The translations under genes and the position numbers were made by a program. Source: Enterobacter vonholyi (lineage in GTDB: Bacteria > Pseudomonadota > Gammaproteobacteria > Enterobacterales > Enterobacteriaceae). Taken from it: a DNA stretch of 64,000 bases. Where the stretch lies: NCBI RefSeq assembly GCF_008364555.1, contig NZ_VTUC01000011.1:1-64000 (forward strand). The letters run 5' to 3'. Positions 28,508 to 36,795 of the stretch are shown one piece after another (positions within the stretch are counted from its first letter, which is position 1; every line of letters begins with the position of its first letter). Below the pieces are notes generated by a model. That model was not told the origin of the DNA and did no database searches. It saw only the letters and a program-made list of their open reading frames with translations.

Positions 28508-29406
28508 TTGCGCACCTCGTCTTTCTCTTCATGCAGGTTGTCGTCTTCCTCTTCCGCGCGGTTCGGACCGACGCCGACGTAGTGGAAGATGCTCGCTGCG
28601 AAGGTGGCAGCAAAACCGACCGCTGCCAGCGGTTTCCAGATGCCTTTCCAGAACTTCACGGTGGCGCTGATTTCCGGGTTCTCCGGCAGACCGTGATACA
28701 GATTCGGCTTGTCGGCGTGGTGCAGCACGTACATCACGTGCGTACCGCCAACCCCGGCCGGATCGTACAGGCCCGCGTTGTCGTAACCACGGGTTTTCAG
28801 CTCGCCCACGCGCTCTGCCGCCAGCGTTTTCATATCCTCTTTGGAGCCAAAGTGGATAGCGCCGGTTGGGCAGGTCTTCACGCATGCAGGTTCCTGGCCG
28901 ACGGTTACGCGGTCAACGCACAGGGTGCATTTGTAGACGCGGTTGTCTTCCGGGTTCAGGCGCGGTACGTCGAACGGACAGCCCGCGATGCAGTAGCCGC
29001 AGCCGATGCACTGTTCGGACTGGAAGTCGACGATGCCGTTGGCATACTGAATGATAGCCCCTTCTGACGGACATGCCTTCAGGCAGCCCGGATCCGCACA
29101 GTGCATACAGCCGTCTTTGCGAATAAGCCATTCCAGTTTGTCGTTCTGCTCCACTTCCGAGAAACGCATCACCGTCCAGGACTTGGCGGTCAGGTCCGCC
29201 GGGTTGTCGTACACCCCGACGTTGTGACCCACTTCGTCACGCAGATCGTTCCACTCAGAGCAGGCCACCTGACAGGCTTTACAGCCGATACAGGTGGTCA
29301 CGTCGATAAGCTTCGCCACTTCCTGCTGGTGGTCCCGCGCCTGAGGCGCGGGCGTGAAACCATTAGTCGCGGAACGACGGATAATGTCTTGAGATTGATA
29401 AGCCAT
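28504..29406 (-). CDS. fdoH: Formate dehydrogenase O, iron-sulfur subunit
   Basis: A 300-residue beta subunit with ferredoxin-type Cys motifs ([39 protein letters not shown]...CVKTC) for four [4Fe-4S] clusters, and a C-terminal membrane anchor (about 256-278). It links FdoG in the periplasm to FdoI. The gene starts 12 bases after fdoG. Confidence 0.97.
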   Translation of the reverse strand: MAYQSQDIIRRSATNGFTPAPQARDHQQEVAKLIDVTTCIGCKACQVACSEWNDLRDEVGHNVGVYDNPADLTAKSWTVMRFSEVEQNDKLEWLIRKDGCMHCADPGCLKACPSEGAIIQYANGIVDFQSEQCIGCGYCIAGCPFDVPRLNPEDNRVYKCTLCVDRVTVGQEPACVKTCPTGAIHFGSKEDMKTLAAERVGELKTRGYDNAGLYDPAGVGGTHVMYVLHHADKPNLYHGLPENPEISATVKFWKGIWKPLAAVGFAATFAASIFHYVGVGPNRAEEEDDNLHEEKDEVRK

Positions 29407-29418
29407 AAGTCGTCTCCG

Positions 29419-32400
29419 TTACACCTTTTCCACGTTCACGAGGAAGGCCTTAAACTCCGGCGTCTGCGTGTTCGCATCACCGACGAACGGCGTCAGGGTG
29501 TTCGCAATGAACCCTTTCTTCGCCACGCCCTCATAGCCCCAGTGAATCGGAATACCGATGGTATCCACCTGCTGACCGTGAACGTTCAGCGTGCGAATAC
29601 GCTTAGTCACCACCGCCTTGGCTTTAATATAGCCACGGTTAGAGGAGACCTTCACGGTATCGCCATGGGCAATGCCGAGCTTGTTCGCCAGCTTCTCACC
29701 GATCTCCACAAACTGTTCCGGCTGCGCGATCGCGTTAAGTAGCGCGTGCTTGGTCCAGTAGTGGAAGTGCTCGGTCAGACGGTAGGTGGTGCCCACGTAC
29801 GGGAACTTGTCCTTTTTACCCAGCGCTTCAAAGTCGCCTTTGAAGATACGGGCTGCCGGGTTTGAGACCACGTTCGGGTGCAGCGGGTTGGTGCCCAGCG
29901 GCGTCTCAAACGGCTCATAGTGTTCCGGGAACGGACCTTCCGCCATCTTATCGATAGCAAACAGGCGTCCCATCCCTTCAGGCTGCATGATAAACGGCCC
30001 GACGTCGCTGCCCGGTGCGGCAGTGCTGTAGTCCGGAATATCCACGCCGCCCCATTTCGCGCCGTCCCACTTCAGAAGCTGACGCTTCGGATCCCACGGG
30101 TTACCCTGCGGGTCAGCGGATGCGCGGTTATAGAGGATACGGCGGTTGAGCGGCCACGCCCATGCCCAGCCCAGCGTATTGCCAAGGCCCGACGGGTCGG
30201 CGTTATCGCGGTTTGCCATCTGGTTGCCTTTCGGCGTCCAGCTACCGGCAAAGATCCAGCAGCCGCTGGAGGTGGTACCGTCATCGCGCAGGTGCGCGAA
30301 GGTGCTGAGCTGATCGCCTTTCTTCGCCAGTACGGTGCCGGTGGCCGGGTCAATAACGTCCGCCAGCGCCTTACCGTTGCTCTCCATCGCCACTTCTTCT
30401 GGCGCAGGATTTTCCGGCGTCGAGTAGCTCCAGGTCATGTTCAGCACGGGTTCCGGGTTCGCGCCGCCTTCTTCCGCATACATCTTACGCAGGCGTAAGA
30501 AGATGCCGGCCAGGATCTCGCCGTCGTTCATGGCGATGCCCGGGGCGTCCGCGCCTTTCCAGTGCCACTGCAGCCAGCGTCCGGAGTTAACGATAGACCC
30601 GTTCTCTTCCGCGAAGCAGGTTGACGGCAGACGGAACACTTCGGTCTGAATCTTCGACGGATCGACGTCGTTCGATTCGCCGTGGTTCTGCCAGAAGGTC
30701 GAGGTCTCGGTATTGAGCGGGTCAATCGTCACCAGGAACTTCAGTTTCGACAGCGACTCAACAACCTTGTTCTTGTTAGGGAACGAGGCCACCGGGTTAA
30801 AGCCCTGGCACAAATAGCCGTTCACTTTGCCCTGGTGCATCATCTCGAAATACTGCAGAACGTCATAACCTTTGTCCCACTTCGGCAGCCAGTCAAAGCC
30901 CCAGCTGTTTTCAGCCGTCGCTTTATCACCGAAGAACGCTTTCATCATCGAGACGAAGAACTTCGGATAGTTGCCCCAGTAGTTCACCTGGCCTTCAAGC
31001 AGCGGTTTAGGCGTACTGGCCGTCAGGTAGGTTTGCAGGTCGGTCTGTTTCTCGCTTGGCAGGTTCATGTAACCCGGCAGGCTTTGAGACAGCAGGCCGA
31101 GGTCGGTCAGACCCTGAATGTTGGAGTGACCGCGCAGGGCGTTCACGCCGCCGCCTGCCATCCCCATGTTGCCGAGCAGGAGCTGAACCATTGCCATGGT
31201 GCGGATGTTCTGCGCGCCGATGGAGTGTTGCGTCCAGCCGAGGGCATACAGGAACGACGCAGTTTTGTCCTTCGCGCTGGTTTCGGCGATAAGCTCGCAC
31301 ACCTTCAGGAAGTCCGCCTTCGGCGTACCGCAGATGTTTTCGACAACCTCAGGCGTGTAGCGGGAAACGTGCTCTTTCAGCAGGTTCCACACGCAGCGCG
31401 GGTGCTGCAGGGTGGTGTCGCGCTTCGCAAAGCCTTTTTCATCCAGCTCGTAGTTCCAGCTGGTTTTGTCGTATTTGCGTTTTTCGGCGTCGTAACCGCT
31501 GAACAGGCCATCTTCGAAGTGGTAATCCTCACGCACGATCAGGCTGGCGTTGGTATAGGCTTCGGTGTATTCGCGGTTATATTTTTCGTTGGTCATCAGG
31601 TACAGCAATACGCCTGACAGGAAAGTGATGTCAGTACCTGAACGAATAGGGGTGTAGAAATCCGCCACTGACGCAGTACGCGTAAAGCGGGGATCGATCA
31701 CAATCAGTTTCGCACCGTTGTGGATTTTGGCTTCCATCGCCCAGCGGAACCCGACAGGGTGCGCTTCAGCGGCGTTACCGCCCATCACCACAATGAGGTT
31801 GGCGTTCTTGATGTCGACCCAGTGGTTGGTCATCGCACCGCGACCAAATGTTGGAGCAAGACTTGCTACCGTTGGTCCGTGTCAGACACGCGCCTGGTTG
31901 TCGACCGCGAGCATACCGAGTGCGCGCGTAAATTTCTGGGTTAAATAACCGGTTTCGTTGCTTGAAGCGGAGGCACACAGCATCCCGGTGGAGAGCCAGC
32001 GGTTGACCGTGACGCCGTCGGCATTCTTCTCAACAAAGTTGGCATCGCGGTCTTCTTTAATGTGTTTTGCGATGCGGTCAAACGCCTCTTCCCAGCTGAT
32101 TTGCTGCCATTTGTCGGATCCAGGCGCACGATATTCAGGGAATTTGAGACGGCTTTCGGAGTGGATAAAGTCCACCAGACCGGCCCCTTTCGGGCACAAT
32201 GCGCCGCGGTTAACCGGATGATCCGGGTCGCCTTCGATATGGAAAATAGACGCTTTGGCGTTTTTAGCACCGTCGCCGAGGCTATACATTAACAGCCCGC
32301 AACCGACAGAGCAGTACGTACAGGTATTACGGGTTTCACGGGTGCGCAGCAGTTTATACTGCCGCGTTTCCGCCAGCGCTACGCCGGGCGCAAAGCCCAG

Positions 32401-32469
32401 TGCCGCTGCCGTGGTGCCTGCCATACCGCCAGCGCAGATCTTAAAGAACTGCCTTCTGCTGACCTGCAT
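29419..32469 (-). CDS. fdoG: Formate dehydrogenase O catalytic subunit, selenoprotein
   Basis: FdoG oxidises formate at a Mo-bis-MGD centre and is exported by Tat. The frame runs 1016 residues with one internal TGA at 31884-31882 read as selenocysteine, residue 196, in the context NQARV-U-HGPTV; it is not a nonsense mutation. The N-terminus carries a Tat signal (SRRQFFK, then a hydrophobic stretch to ALA), and the [4Fe-4S] motif CTYCSVGCG is near residue 50. A SECIS hairpin follows the TGA. The gene lies upstream of fdoHI-fdhE and is divergent from fdhD. MobA and FdhD, needed for its maturation, are also in the window. Confidence 0.97.
31843..31884 (-). promoter_or_regulatory. Bacterial SECIS element of fdoG
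   Basis: Directly after the TGA the mRNA can fold ACCAA with TTTGGT and GCA with TGC around an AGTCT apical loop (GCAAGTCTTGC). That is the SelB-binding form known from fdnG and fdhF. Confidence 0.88.
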
Positions 32470-32841
32470 GGGTCACTCCTTGTTTCGACATTGCTTACAT
32501 ATGTAGTTTTGACTTCGCGGTTGAGAATTGACCGCAAAAGAGAAAAATTTGCGTTAATCCCTCAATTCCACGAGGGATATCATCAGAATACCACATTGTC
32601 GGTACCGCTGTTCTAATGGCGTTAATACAAAGTGAACGTATTATCACCATGTTGATTATAAAGTGTGACATTGATCACATTAACGGCTCTGCATGTTAAA
32701 GCGGTGTAGCCGGTGGCAGGTTGCACCCCTGCTAAATGAGTAGGAGAATGGTTGTCGAAAAGTTGATCCATACTATGCGTACAGCCTGTGGTTTATGCTG
32801 CAATAGCACGCTCACCTCCGTGGTTGTTCAGGAATACCGCT
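32470..32841. promoter_or_regulatory. fdoG-fdhD divergent intergenic region
   Basis: This 372-base region contains promoters for both genes. Several AT-rich stretches and a TGTGACATTGATCACATTAA (32666-32685) are visible; its TGTGA-N6-TCACA dyad (TGTGA at 32666, TCACA at 32677) is a strong CRP-type site. No additional gene is supported. Confidence 0.55.
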
Positions 32842-33678
32842 GTGTCTAAACAAAACCGTGATCTCCACTCGTCACCCCTGCCTGCCGGCATTGTGGAACT
32901 GTCGGTACACCGACCGCCCCACATAACCGATGCCATACCCGATTTTCTGGCGGAAGAAGTACCCGTTGCGCTCGTTTACAACGGCATCTCGCATGTGGTG
33001 ATGATGGCATCTCCAAAAGATCTTGAGCTGTTCGTCATCGGTTTTTCCCTCTCGGAAGGCATCATCGAGAATCCGCAGGAGATCTACGGTATGGACGTGG
33101 TGCAGGCCTGCAACGGTCTTGAAGTGCAAATCGAACTCTCCAGCCGCCGCTTTATGGGGCTGAAAGAGCGCCGTCGCGCGCTGGCCGGGCGTACCGGCTG
33201 CGGCGTGTGTGGCGTTGAGCAGCTCAATGATATTGGTAAACCCGTTGCGCCATTGCCGTTTACTCAGACCTTTAATCTGGCGCACCTCGACCATGCGCTT
33301 AAGCACCTGAATGATGTACAGCCCATCGGCCAGCTGAGCGGCTGCACGCACGCGGCGGCATGGGTGTTGCCGTCGGGGGATATTGCCGGGGGACATGAGG
33401 ACGTTGGCCGCCACGTGGCGCTGGATAAGCTGCTCGGTCGCCGGGCTCGTGAAAGTGAGGTCTGGAAGCAGGGGGCAGCACTCGTTTCCAGCCGGGCCAG
33501 CTACGAGATGGTGCAAAAGTCCGCCATGTGCGGTGTGGAAATTCTGTTTGCGGTCTCAGCCGCAACAACGCTGGCGGTGAAGGTGGCGGAGCGCTGCAAC
33601 CTGACGCTGGTGGGCTTCTGCAAGCCGGGAAGGGCGACGATTTATACCCATCCACAACGATTGATAGTTGATCAGTAA
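32842..33678 (+). CDS. fdhD: FdhD, sulfurtransferase for formate dehydrogenase
   Basis: FdhD carries sulfur from IscS to the molybdenum cofactor so that formate dehydrogenases become active. I place the start at GTG 32842 ([11 protein letters not shown]), which has an AGGA site and gives 278 residues, like E. coli's 277; upstream codons in the frame look non-coding. The sulfur-carrying CGVC motif is Cys120 and Cys123 in GRTGCGVCG. The first 35 residues differ from K-12, while the rest is closely similar. Confidence 0.93.
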   Translation: MSKQNRDLHSSPLPAGIVELSVHRPPHITDAIPDFLAEEVPVALVYNGISHVVMMASPKDLELFVIGFSLSEGIIENPQEIYGMDVVQACNGLEVQIELSSRRFMGLKERRRALAGRTGCGVCGVEQLNDIGKPVAPLPFTQTFNLAHLDHALKHLNDVQPIGQLSGCTHAAAWVLPSGDIAGGHEDVGRHVALDKLLGRRARESEVWKQGAALVSSRASYEMVQKSAMCGVEILFAVSAATTLAVKVAERCNLTLVGFCKPGRATIYTHPQRLIVDQ

Positions 33679-33792
33679 TTTTGAATGATAATAGCAAATC
33701 CTTCCGCTTTTAGTTGATCATGATGAGGTCTAGTATTTATCTCATCAAGGCACGGTGCCTTACCAAAACAACTTAATGAAAGGGTTTATATC

Positions 33793-34005
33793 ATGAAAAG
33801 CATCAAAACTTTTGTCGCTGTAATCGCTCTGGCTACTTCTTTCGGTTCTTTCGCTGCACAGACCGTAACCGCAACCGCCTCTACCATTGATGGCGCAGAA
33901 GCTAAAATCGCGGCTCAGGCTCAGGAAGCCGGCGCGTCATCGTACAAAATTACCCAGGCGTTCTCAGGTAACCGCGTACACATGACCGCTGAACTGACTA
34001 AATAA
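33793..34005 (+). CDS. DUF1471 (YdgH/BhsA/McbA-type) periplasmic small protein
   Basis: A 70-residue secreted protein with a signal peptide (MKSIKTFVAVIALATSFGSFA, about 21 residues) and one DUF1471 domain containing A-K-A-A-G-A-SSYKITQ-type strands. Paralogues in enterobacteria respond to stress, biofilm growth or metals; this one's role is not known. An AAAGGGT site precedes the ATG and a terminator follows. A palindrome (AAGGCAC-G-GTGCCTT, 33747-33761) in the upstream region could be an operator. Confidence 0.85.
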   Translation: MKSIKTFVAVIALATSFGSFAAQTVTATASTIDGAEAKIAAQAQEAGASSYKITQAFSGNRVHMTAELTK

Positions 34006-34023
34006 GCTGTCCAATCGTCGAAA

Positions 34024-34046
34024 GAGCGCCCCCGGGGCGCTTTTTT
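34024..34046 (+). terminator. Terminator after the DUF1471 gene
   Basis: AGCGCC and GGCGCT pair around a C/G loop and are followed by six T. The last T residues form part of the convergent AzlD stop codon. Confidence 0.85.
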
Positions 34047-34368
34047 AGTTTATGCCCGCCACGCGCAGCAGCGCGGTTACCACTGCCGCCGCTACGATCA
34101 CCACAATTAACGGCATCTTTCGCCAGGCCAAAAACACTGCAAACGCCACGCCCAGCACGCGCGCCATGCCGGCAAAGTGGTCACCCTCATAAAACGTGGT
34201 CGCCAGCGCCACGGAAAACAGCAATACCGTTGCCGCATCTGACAGCAGCGCCTGTGAACGCTCTGACAATGCCAGCCTGCTGCCCAGTTTCGCTCCGCCA
34301 AGACGCATCAAATAGGTTCCCGCAGACAAAATGGCGATGCCGAGAATAAAGAACGTCATGTTTTCCAT
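34045..34368 (-). CDS. AzlD-family branched-chain amino acid exporter, small subunit
   Basis: A 107-residue integral membrane protein with about three to four hydrophobic segments (3-22, 40-60, 66-82, 88-104), like AzlD and YgaH. With AzlC it should export branched-chain amino acids (E. coli YgaZH exports L-valine). Its ATG overlaps the azlC-type stop by one base. The real substrate is not shown by sequence. Confidence 0.85.
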   Translation of the reverse strand: MENMTFFILGIAILSAGTYLMRLGGAKLGSRLALSERSQALLSDAATVLLFSVALATTFYEGDHFAGMARVLGVAFAVFLAWRKMPLIVVIVAAAVVTALLRVAGIN

Positions 34369-35027
34369 TATTTTTTCCTCGCGGCAAGACCGAGTAAAGA
34401 GAGCAGTACCGGCAGACCTACGGGGGCAAACGGCACCGCGGCCAGCGACAGAACGGCACCGCTGCAGGCGCGTATCAGCGTGGTGCGGTTTTTAAATGCG
34501 GGAACCACTAATGCCAGCAGTATCGCCGGGAATACCGCATCCAGGCCTATGGTTTCCGGGTCCGGCAGCAGTTTGCCGACCATGGCACCCAGCAGCGCGC
34601 CAAGCGGCCAGACGATGGCGACGCCTAAACCGCACAGCCAGTAGGCGGCTTTACGCTGCTCGGCGGTTTTTTGCGACAGGCCAAACACCACGCTTTCGTC
34701 GTTCATGATGTGGCAGCCCAACAGGCTCAGACCGCGCTTACCGACCAGTTCTCGCACCGTCACGCCAAACGGCACGTGGCGCGCGTTTACCAGCAAACCC
34801 GCGGCTGCAGCCGCCAGCGGGTTACCGCCGCTTGCTACAATGCCGATAAACATAAACTCTGACGCGCCCGCGAGTACGGTGATGGAGAGCACAAACGGCA
34901 CCCAGACCGGGAAACCGTAGGCCATCGCCAGCGAGCCGTAGGACATTCCCACCACGCCCACCGCGAGGCAGACCAGGATGATTGCTTTTATGGTGTCGCC
35001 TTTCAGACAAGAGAGATATTGCTTCAT
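34368..35027 (-). CDS. AzlC-family branched-chain amino acid exporter, large subunit
   Basis: A 219-residue membrane protein of the AzlC/YgaZ family with six or seven hydrophobic segments. The sequence AYGFPVWVPFVLSITVLAGA near residue 35 and the family-typical FMFIGI block are present. It is shorter than E. coli YgaZ (about 245). It is cotranscribed with the AzlD-type gene and divergent from an XRE-cupin regulator that probably controls it. Confidence 0.87.
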   Translation of the reverse strand: MKQYLSCLKGDTIKAIILVCLAVGVVGMSYGSLAMAYGFPVWVPFVLSITVLAGASEFMFIGIVASGGNPLAAAAAGLLVNARHVPFGVTVRELVGKRGLSLLGCHIMNDESVVFGLSQKTAEQRKAAYWLCGLGVAIVWPLGALLGAMVGKLLPDPETIGLDAVFPAILLALVVPAFKNRTTLIRACSGAVLSLAAVPFAPVGLPVLLSLLGLAARKK

Positions 35028-35056
35028 ACATTTTTAGCCATATCGAACGTGTATCC

Positions 35057-35105
35057 ATTATAATGAACGCAACGAAACTGATTTTCAAGGCGAACGATTC
35101 GTTCG
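35057..35105. promoter_or_regulatory. Divergent promoter and palindromic operator for azlCD and the XRE gene
   Basis: ATTATAAT at 35057-35064 is self-complementary and offers a TATAAT -10 in both directions. CGAACGATTCGTTCG at 35091-35105 is a 15-base dyad symmetric about a central T, and a CGAAC half-site recurs at 35044. The dyad is a candidate operator for the adjacent XRE-family regulator. Confidence 0.55.
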
Positions 35106-35129
35106 TTTTATAGAACAAGAGGCCGTTAT

Positions 35130-35678
35130 ATGACGCAGCCAATCAGCCTGATCGCTAAAAGTCTGGTGCGGGAACGTCTGCGCACCGGGCTTTCGCTGGC
35201 GGAAATTGCCCGCCGTGCCGGGATCGCTAAATCCACGCTTTCCCAGCTGGAGTCCGGCAACGGTAACCCTAGCCTGGAAACGCTGTGGTCGCTCTGCGTG
35301 GCGCTGGATATTCCTTTCGCCCGCCTGCTTGAGCCGCAGTTGCCGACCACGCAGGTGATCCGCCGTGGTGAAGGGACAAAAGTGGTCGCCGGACAGGCTA
35401 ATTATGAAGCCATTTTACTGGCGGCATGCCCACCCGGCGCGCGGCGCGATGTCTATCTTCTGATGACCCAACCGGGCGCAGATCGTATTTCTCAGCCGCA
35501 TCCGCCGGGCTCTGTTGAACATATTATTGTGACGCAGGGCCGGGCGCTGGTCGGCCTGCTCGACGCGGCGGAAGAGCTCGGCGCAGGGGATTACATTTGT
35601 TATCCCGCCGACCAGCCGCACATCTTCAAGGCCCTGGAGCCAGACACTTACGCGCTGCTGGTGGCGGAACAAAACTAA
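35130..35678 (+). CDS. XRE-family regulator with C-terminal cupin domain
   Basis: A 182-residue regulator: a helix-turn-helix at about residues 12-66 (LSLAEIARRAGIAKSTLSQL is typical XRE) followed by a small cupin sensor domain (about 100-175, QPHPPGSVEHIIV). Such proteins commonly control divergent amino-acid transporters. It faces azlC across a 102-base gap with a dyad. A LacI-type gene starts 17 bases after its stop codon, so the two may share a transcript. Confidence 0.88.
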   Translation: MTQPISLIAKSLVRERLRTGLSLAEIARRAGIAKSTLSQLESGNGNPSLETLWSLCVALDIPFARLLEPQLPTTQVIRRGEGTKVVAGQANYEAILLAACPPGARRDVYLLMTQPGADRISQPHPPGSVEHIIVTQGRALVGLLDAAEELGAGDYICYPADQPHIFKALEPDTYALLVAEQN

Positions 35679-35695
35679 CAGAGATACGGAAACTC

Positions 35696-36691
35696 ATGTC
35701 GCTTAAAGCCATTGCCAAAGAACTGGGGCTGTCAGTCACCACCGTCAGCCGCGCCCTCAACGGATATGACGACGTCTCCGCCGAGACGCGCGCTCGCGTA
35801 GAAGCGGAAGCCCAGCGACGCGGCTATCGGCCTAATACCTTCGCCCGCCGCCTAAAGATGGGCAAAATTGATGCCGTTGGGCTGGTGTTCCCGGTCCATC
35901 CTGTTCCGCTCAATAACAGCGTATTTATGGACATGGTCGGCGAAATTAGCCACGAACTGGCGCGACATGAGATCGACTTATTGCTTATCGCCGACGACGA
36001 TCTGGCGGATAAGCACAGCTATATGCGCATGGTGCAAAGCCGCCGCGTGGATGCGCTGATTGTGGCCCACACGTTGGATCGCGATCCGCGACTTGAGCAG
36101 CTGCAGGCCGCTGGATTTCCCTTTCTGGCGCTTGGTCGCAGTCAGCTACCGCAGCCGTACGCGTGGTTCGACTTCGACAACTATGCCGGTACGTACAATG
36201 CTACACGCTGGCTAATAGGGAAAGGCCATCAGCGCATTGCCCTACTGGGCGAAAGCAACAATCAGGCATTCATCACCCAGCGTCGTCAGGGCTATCTGGA
36301 CGCGTTGCGGGAAGCCGGGCTTTCCAGCGAATGGCTGCGCGCCATGCCCCCTTCGCGCCGCGTGGGTTATGCCACCACGAAAGAGCTTCTCTCGCTGTCG
36401 CAGCCGCCCACGGCCATCATTACCGACTGCAATACTCACGGTGACGGCGCGGCGATGGCGCTGGCAGAGCTGGGCCGTCTGACCGGCGAGAGCGCCGTTG
36501 CGCTGGTTGTTTATGACGGGCTCCCGCAGGACAGTATCGTCGATGCCGACGTGGCGGCAGTGATCCAGTCCACCCGCCAGGGCGTCGGGAAACAGATTGC
36601 CGATATGGTGCGTCAGCTGATTAACGGCGACGATATTGAACGGCTTCAGGTGCTCTGGCAGCCCGAATTCTCTCCCGGCCAGACGGCCTAA
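35696..36691 (+). CDS. LacI/GalR-family repressor of the alpha-galactoside genes
   Basis: The ATG at 35696, with a GGA site, gives 331 residues. The N-terminal DNA-binding domain is canonical (SLKAIAKELGLSVTTVSRAL, residues 2-21) and is followed by a periplasmic-binding-protein-like effector domain. It lies immediately upstream of the alpha-galactosidase, with two dyads in between, so it probably works like RafR of the raffinose operon, with an alpha-galactoside such as melibiose as inducer. The inducer is inferred. Confidence 0.88.
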   Translation: MSLKAIAKELGLSVTTVSRALNGYDDVSAETRARVEAEAQRRGYRPNTFARRLKMGKIDAVGLVFPVHPVPLNNSVFMDMVGEISHELARHEIDLLLIADDDLADKHSYMRMVQSRRVDALIVAHTLDRDPRLEQLQAAGFPFLALGRSQLPQPYAWFDFDNYAGTYNATRWLIGKGHQRIALLGESNNQAFITQRRQGYLDALREAGLSSEWLRAMPPSRRVGYATTKELLSLSQPPTAIITDCNTHGDGAAMALAELGRLTGESAVALVVYDGLPQDSIVDADVAAVIQSTRQGVGKQIADMVRQLINGDDIERLQVLWQPEFSPGQTA

Positions 36692-36719
36692 ATCTCTCCA
36701 TTTTCTAAAGCCGATCACA

Positions 36720-36759
36720 AAACCGAAACGTTTTGGTTTGTATCCGAAACGTTTCGGAT
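36720..36759. promoter_or_regulatory. Tandem operators of the LacI-type repressor
   Basis: AAACCGAAACGTTTTGGTTT (36720-36739) and ATCCGAAACGTTTCGGAT (36742-36759, perfect dyad) share the core CCGAAACGTTT. Their centres are 21 bases apart, two helical turns, so two repressor dimers could bind one face of the helix, as described for RafR. They lie 36 bases before the alpha-galactosidase ATG. Confidence 0.85.
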
Positions 36760-36795
36760 CAACACTCAGATCATCCCGATGACAGGAGATGTCTG

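Noticed and set aside
30682-31617. 311-residue open frame antisense to fdoG
   Set aside because: Shadow frame over a conserved catalytic subunit.
31882-31884. In-frame stop that splits fdoG into two open frames, suggesting a pseudogene
   Set aside because: The TGA is at the conserved selenocysteine position (V-U-HGP) and is followed by a SECIS hairpin, so it is a sense codon.
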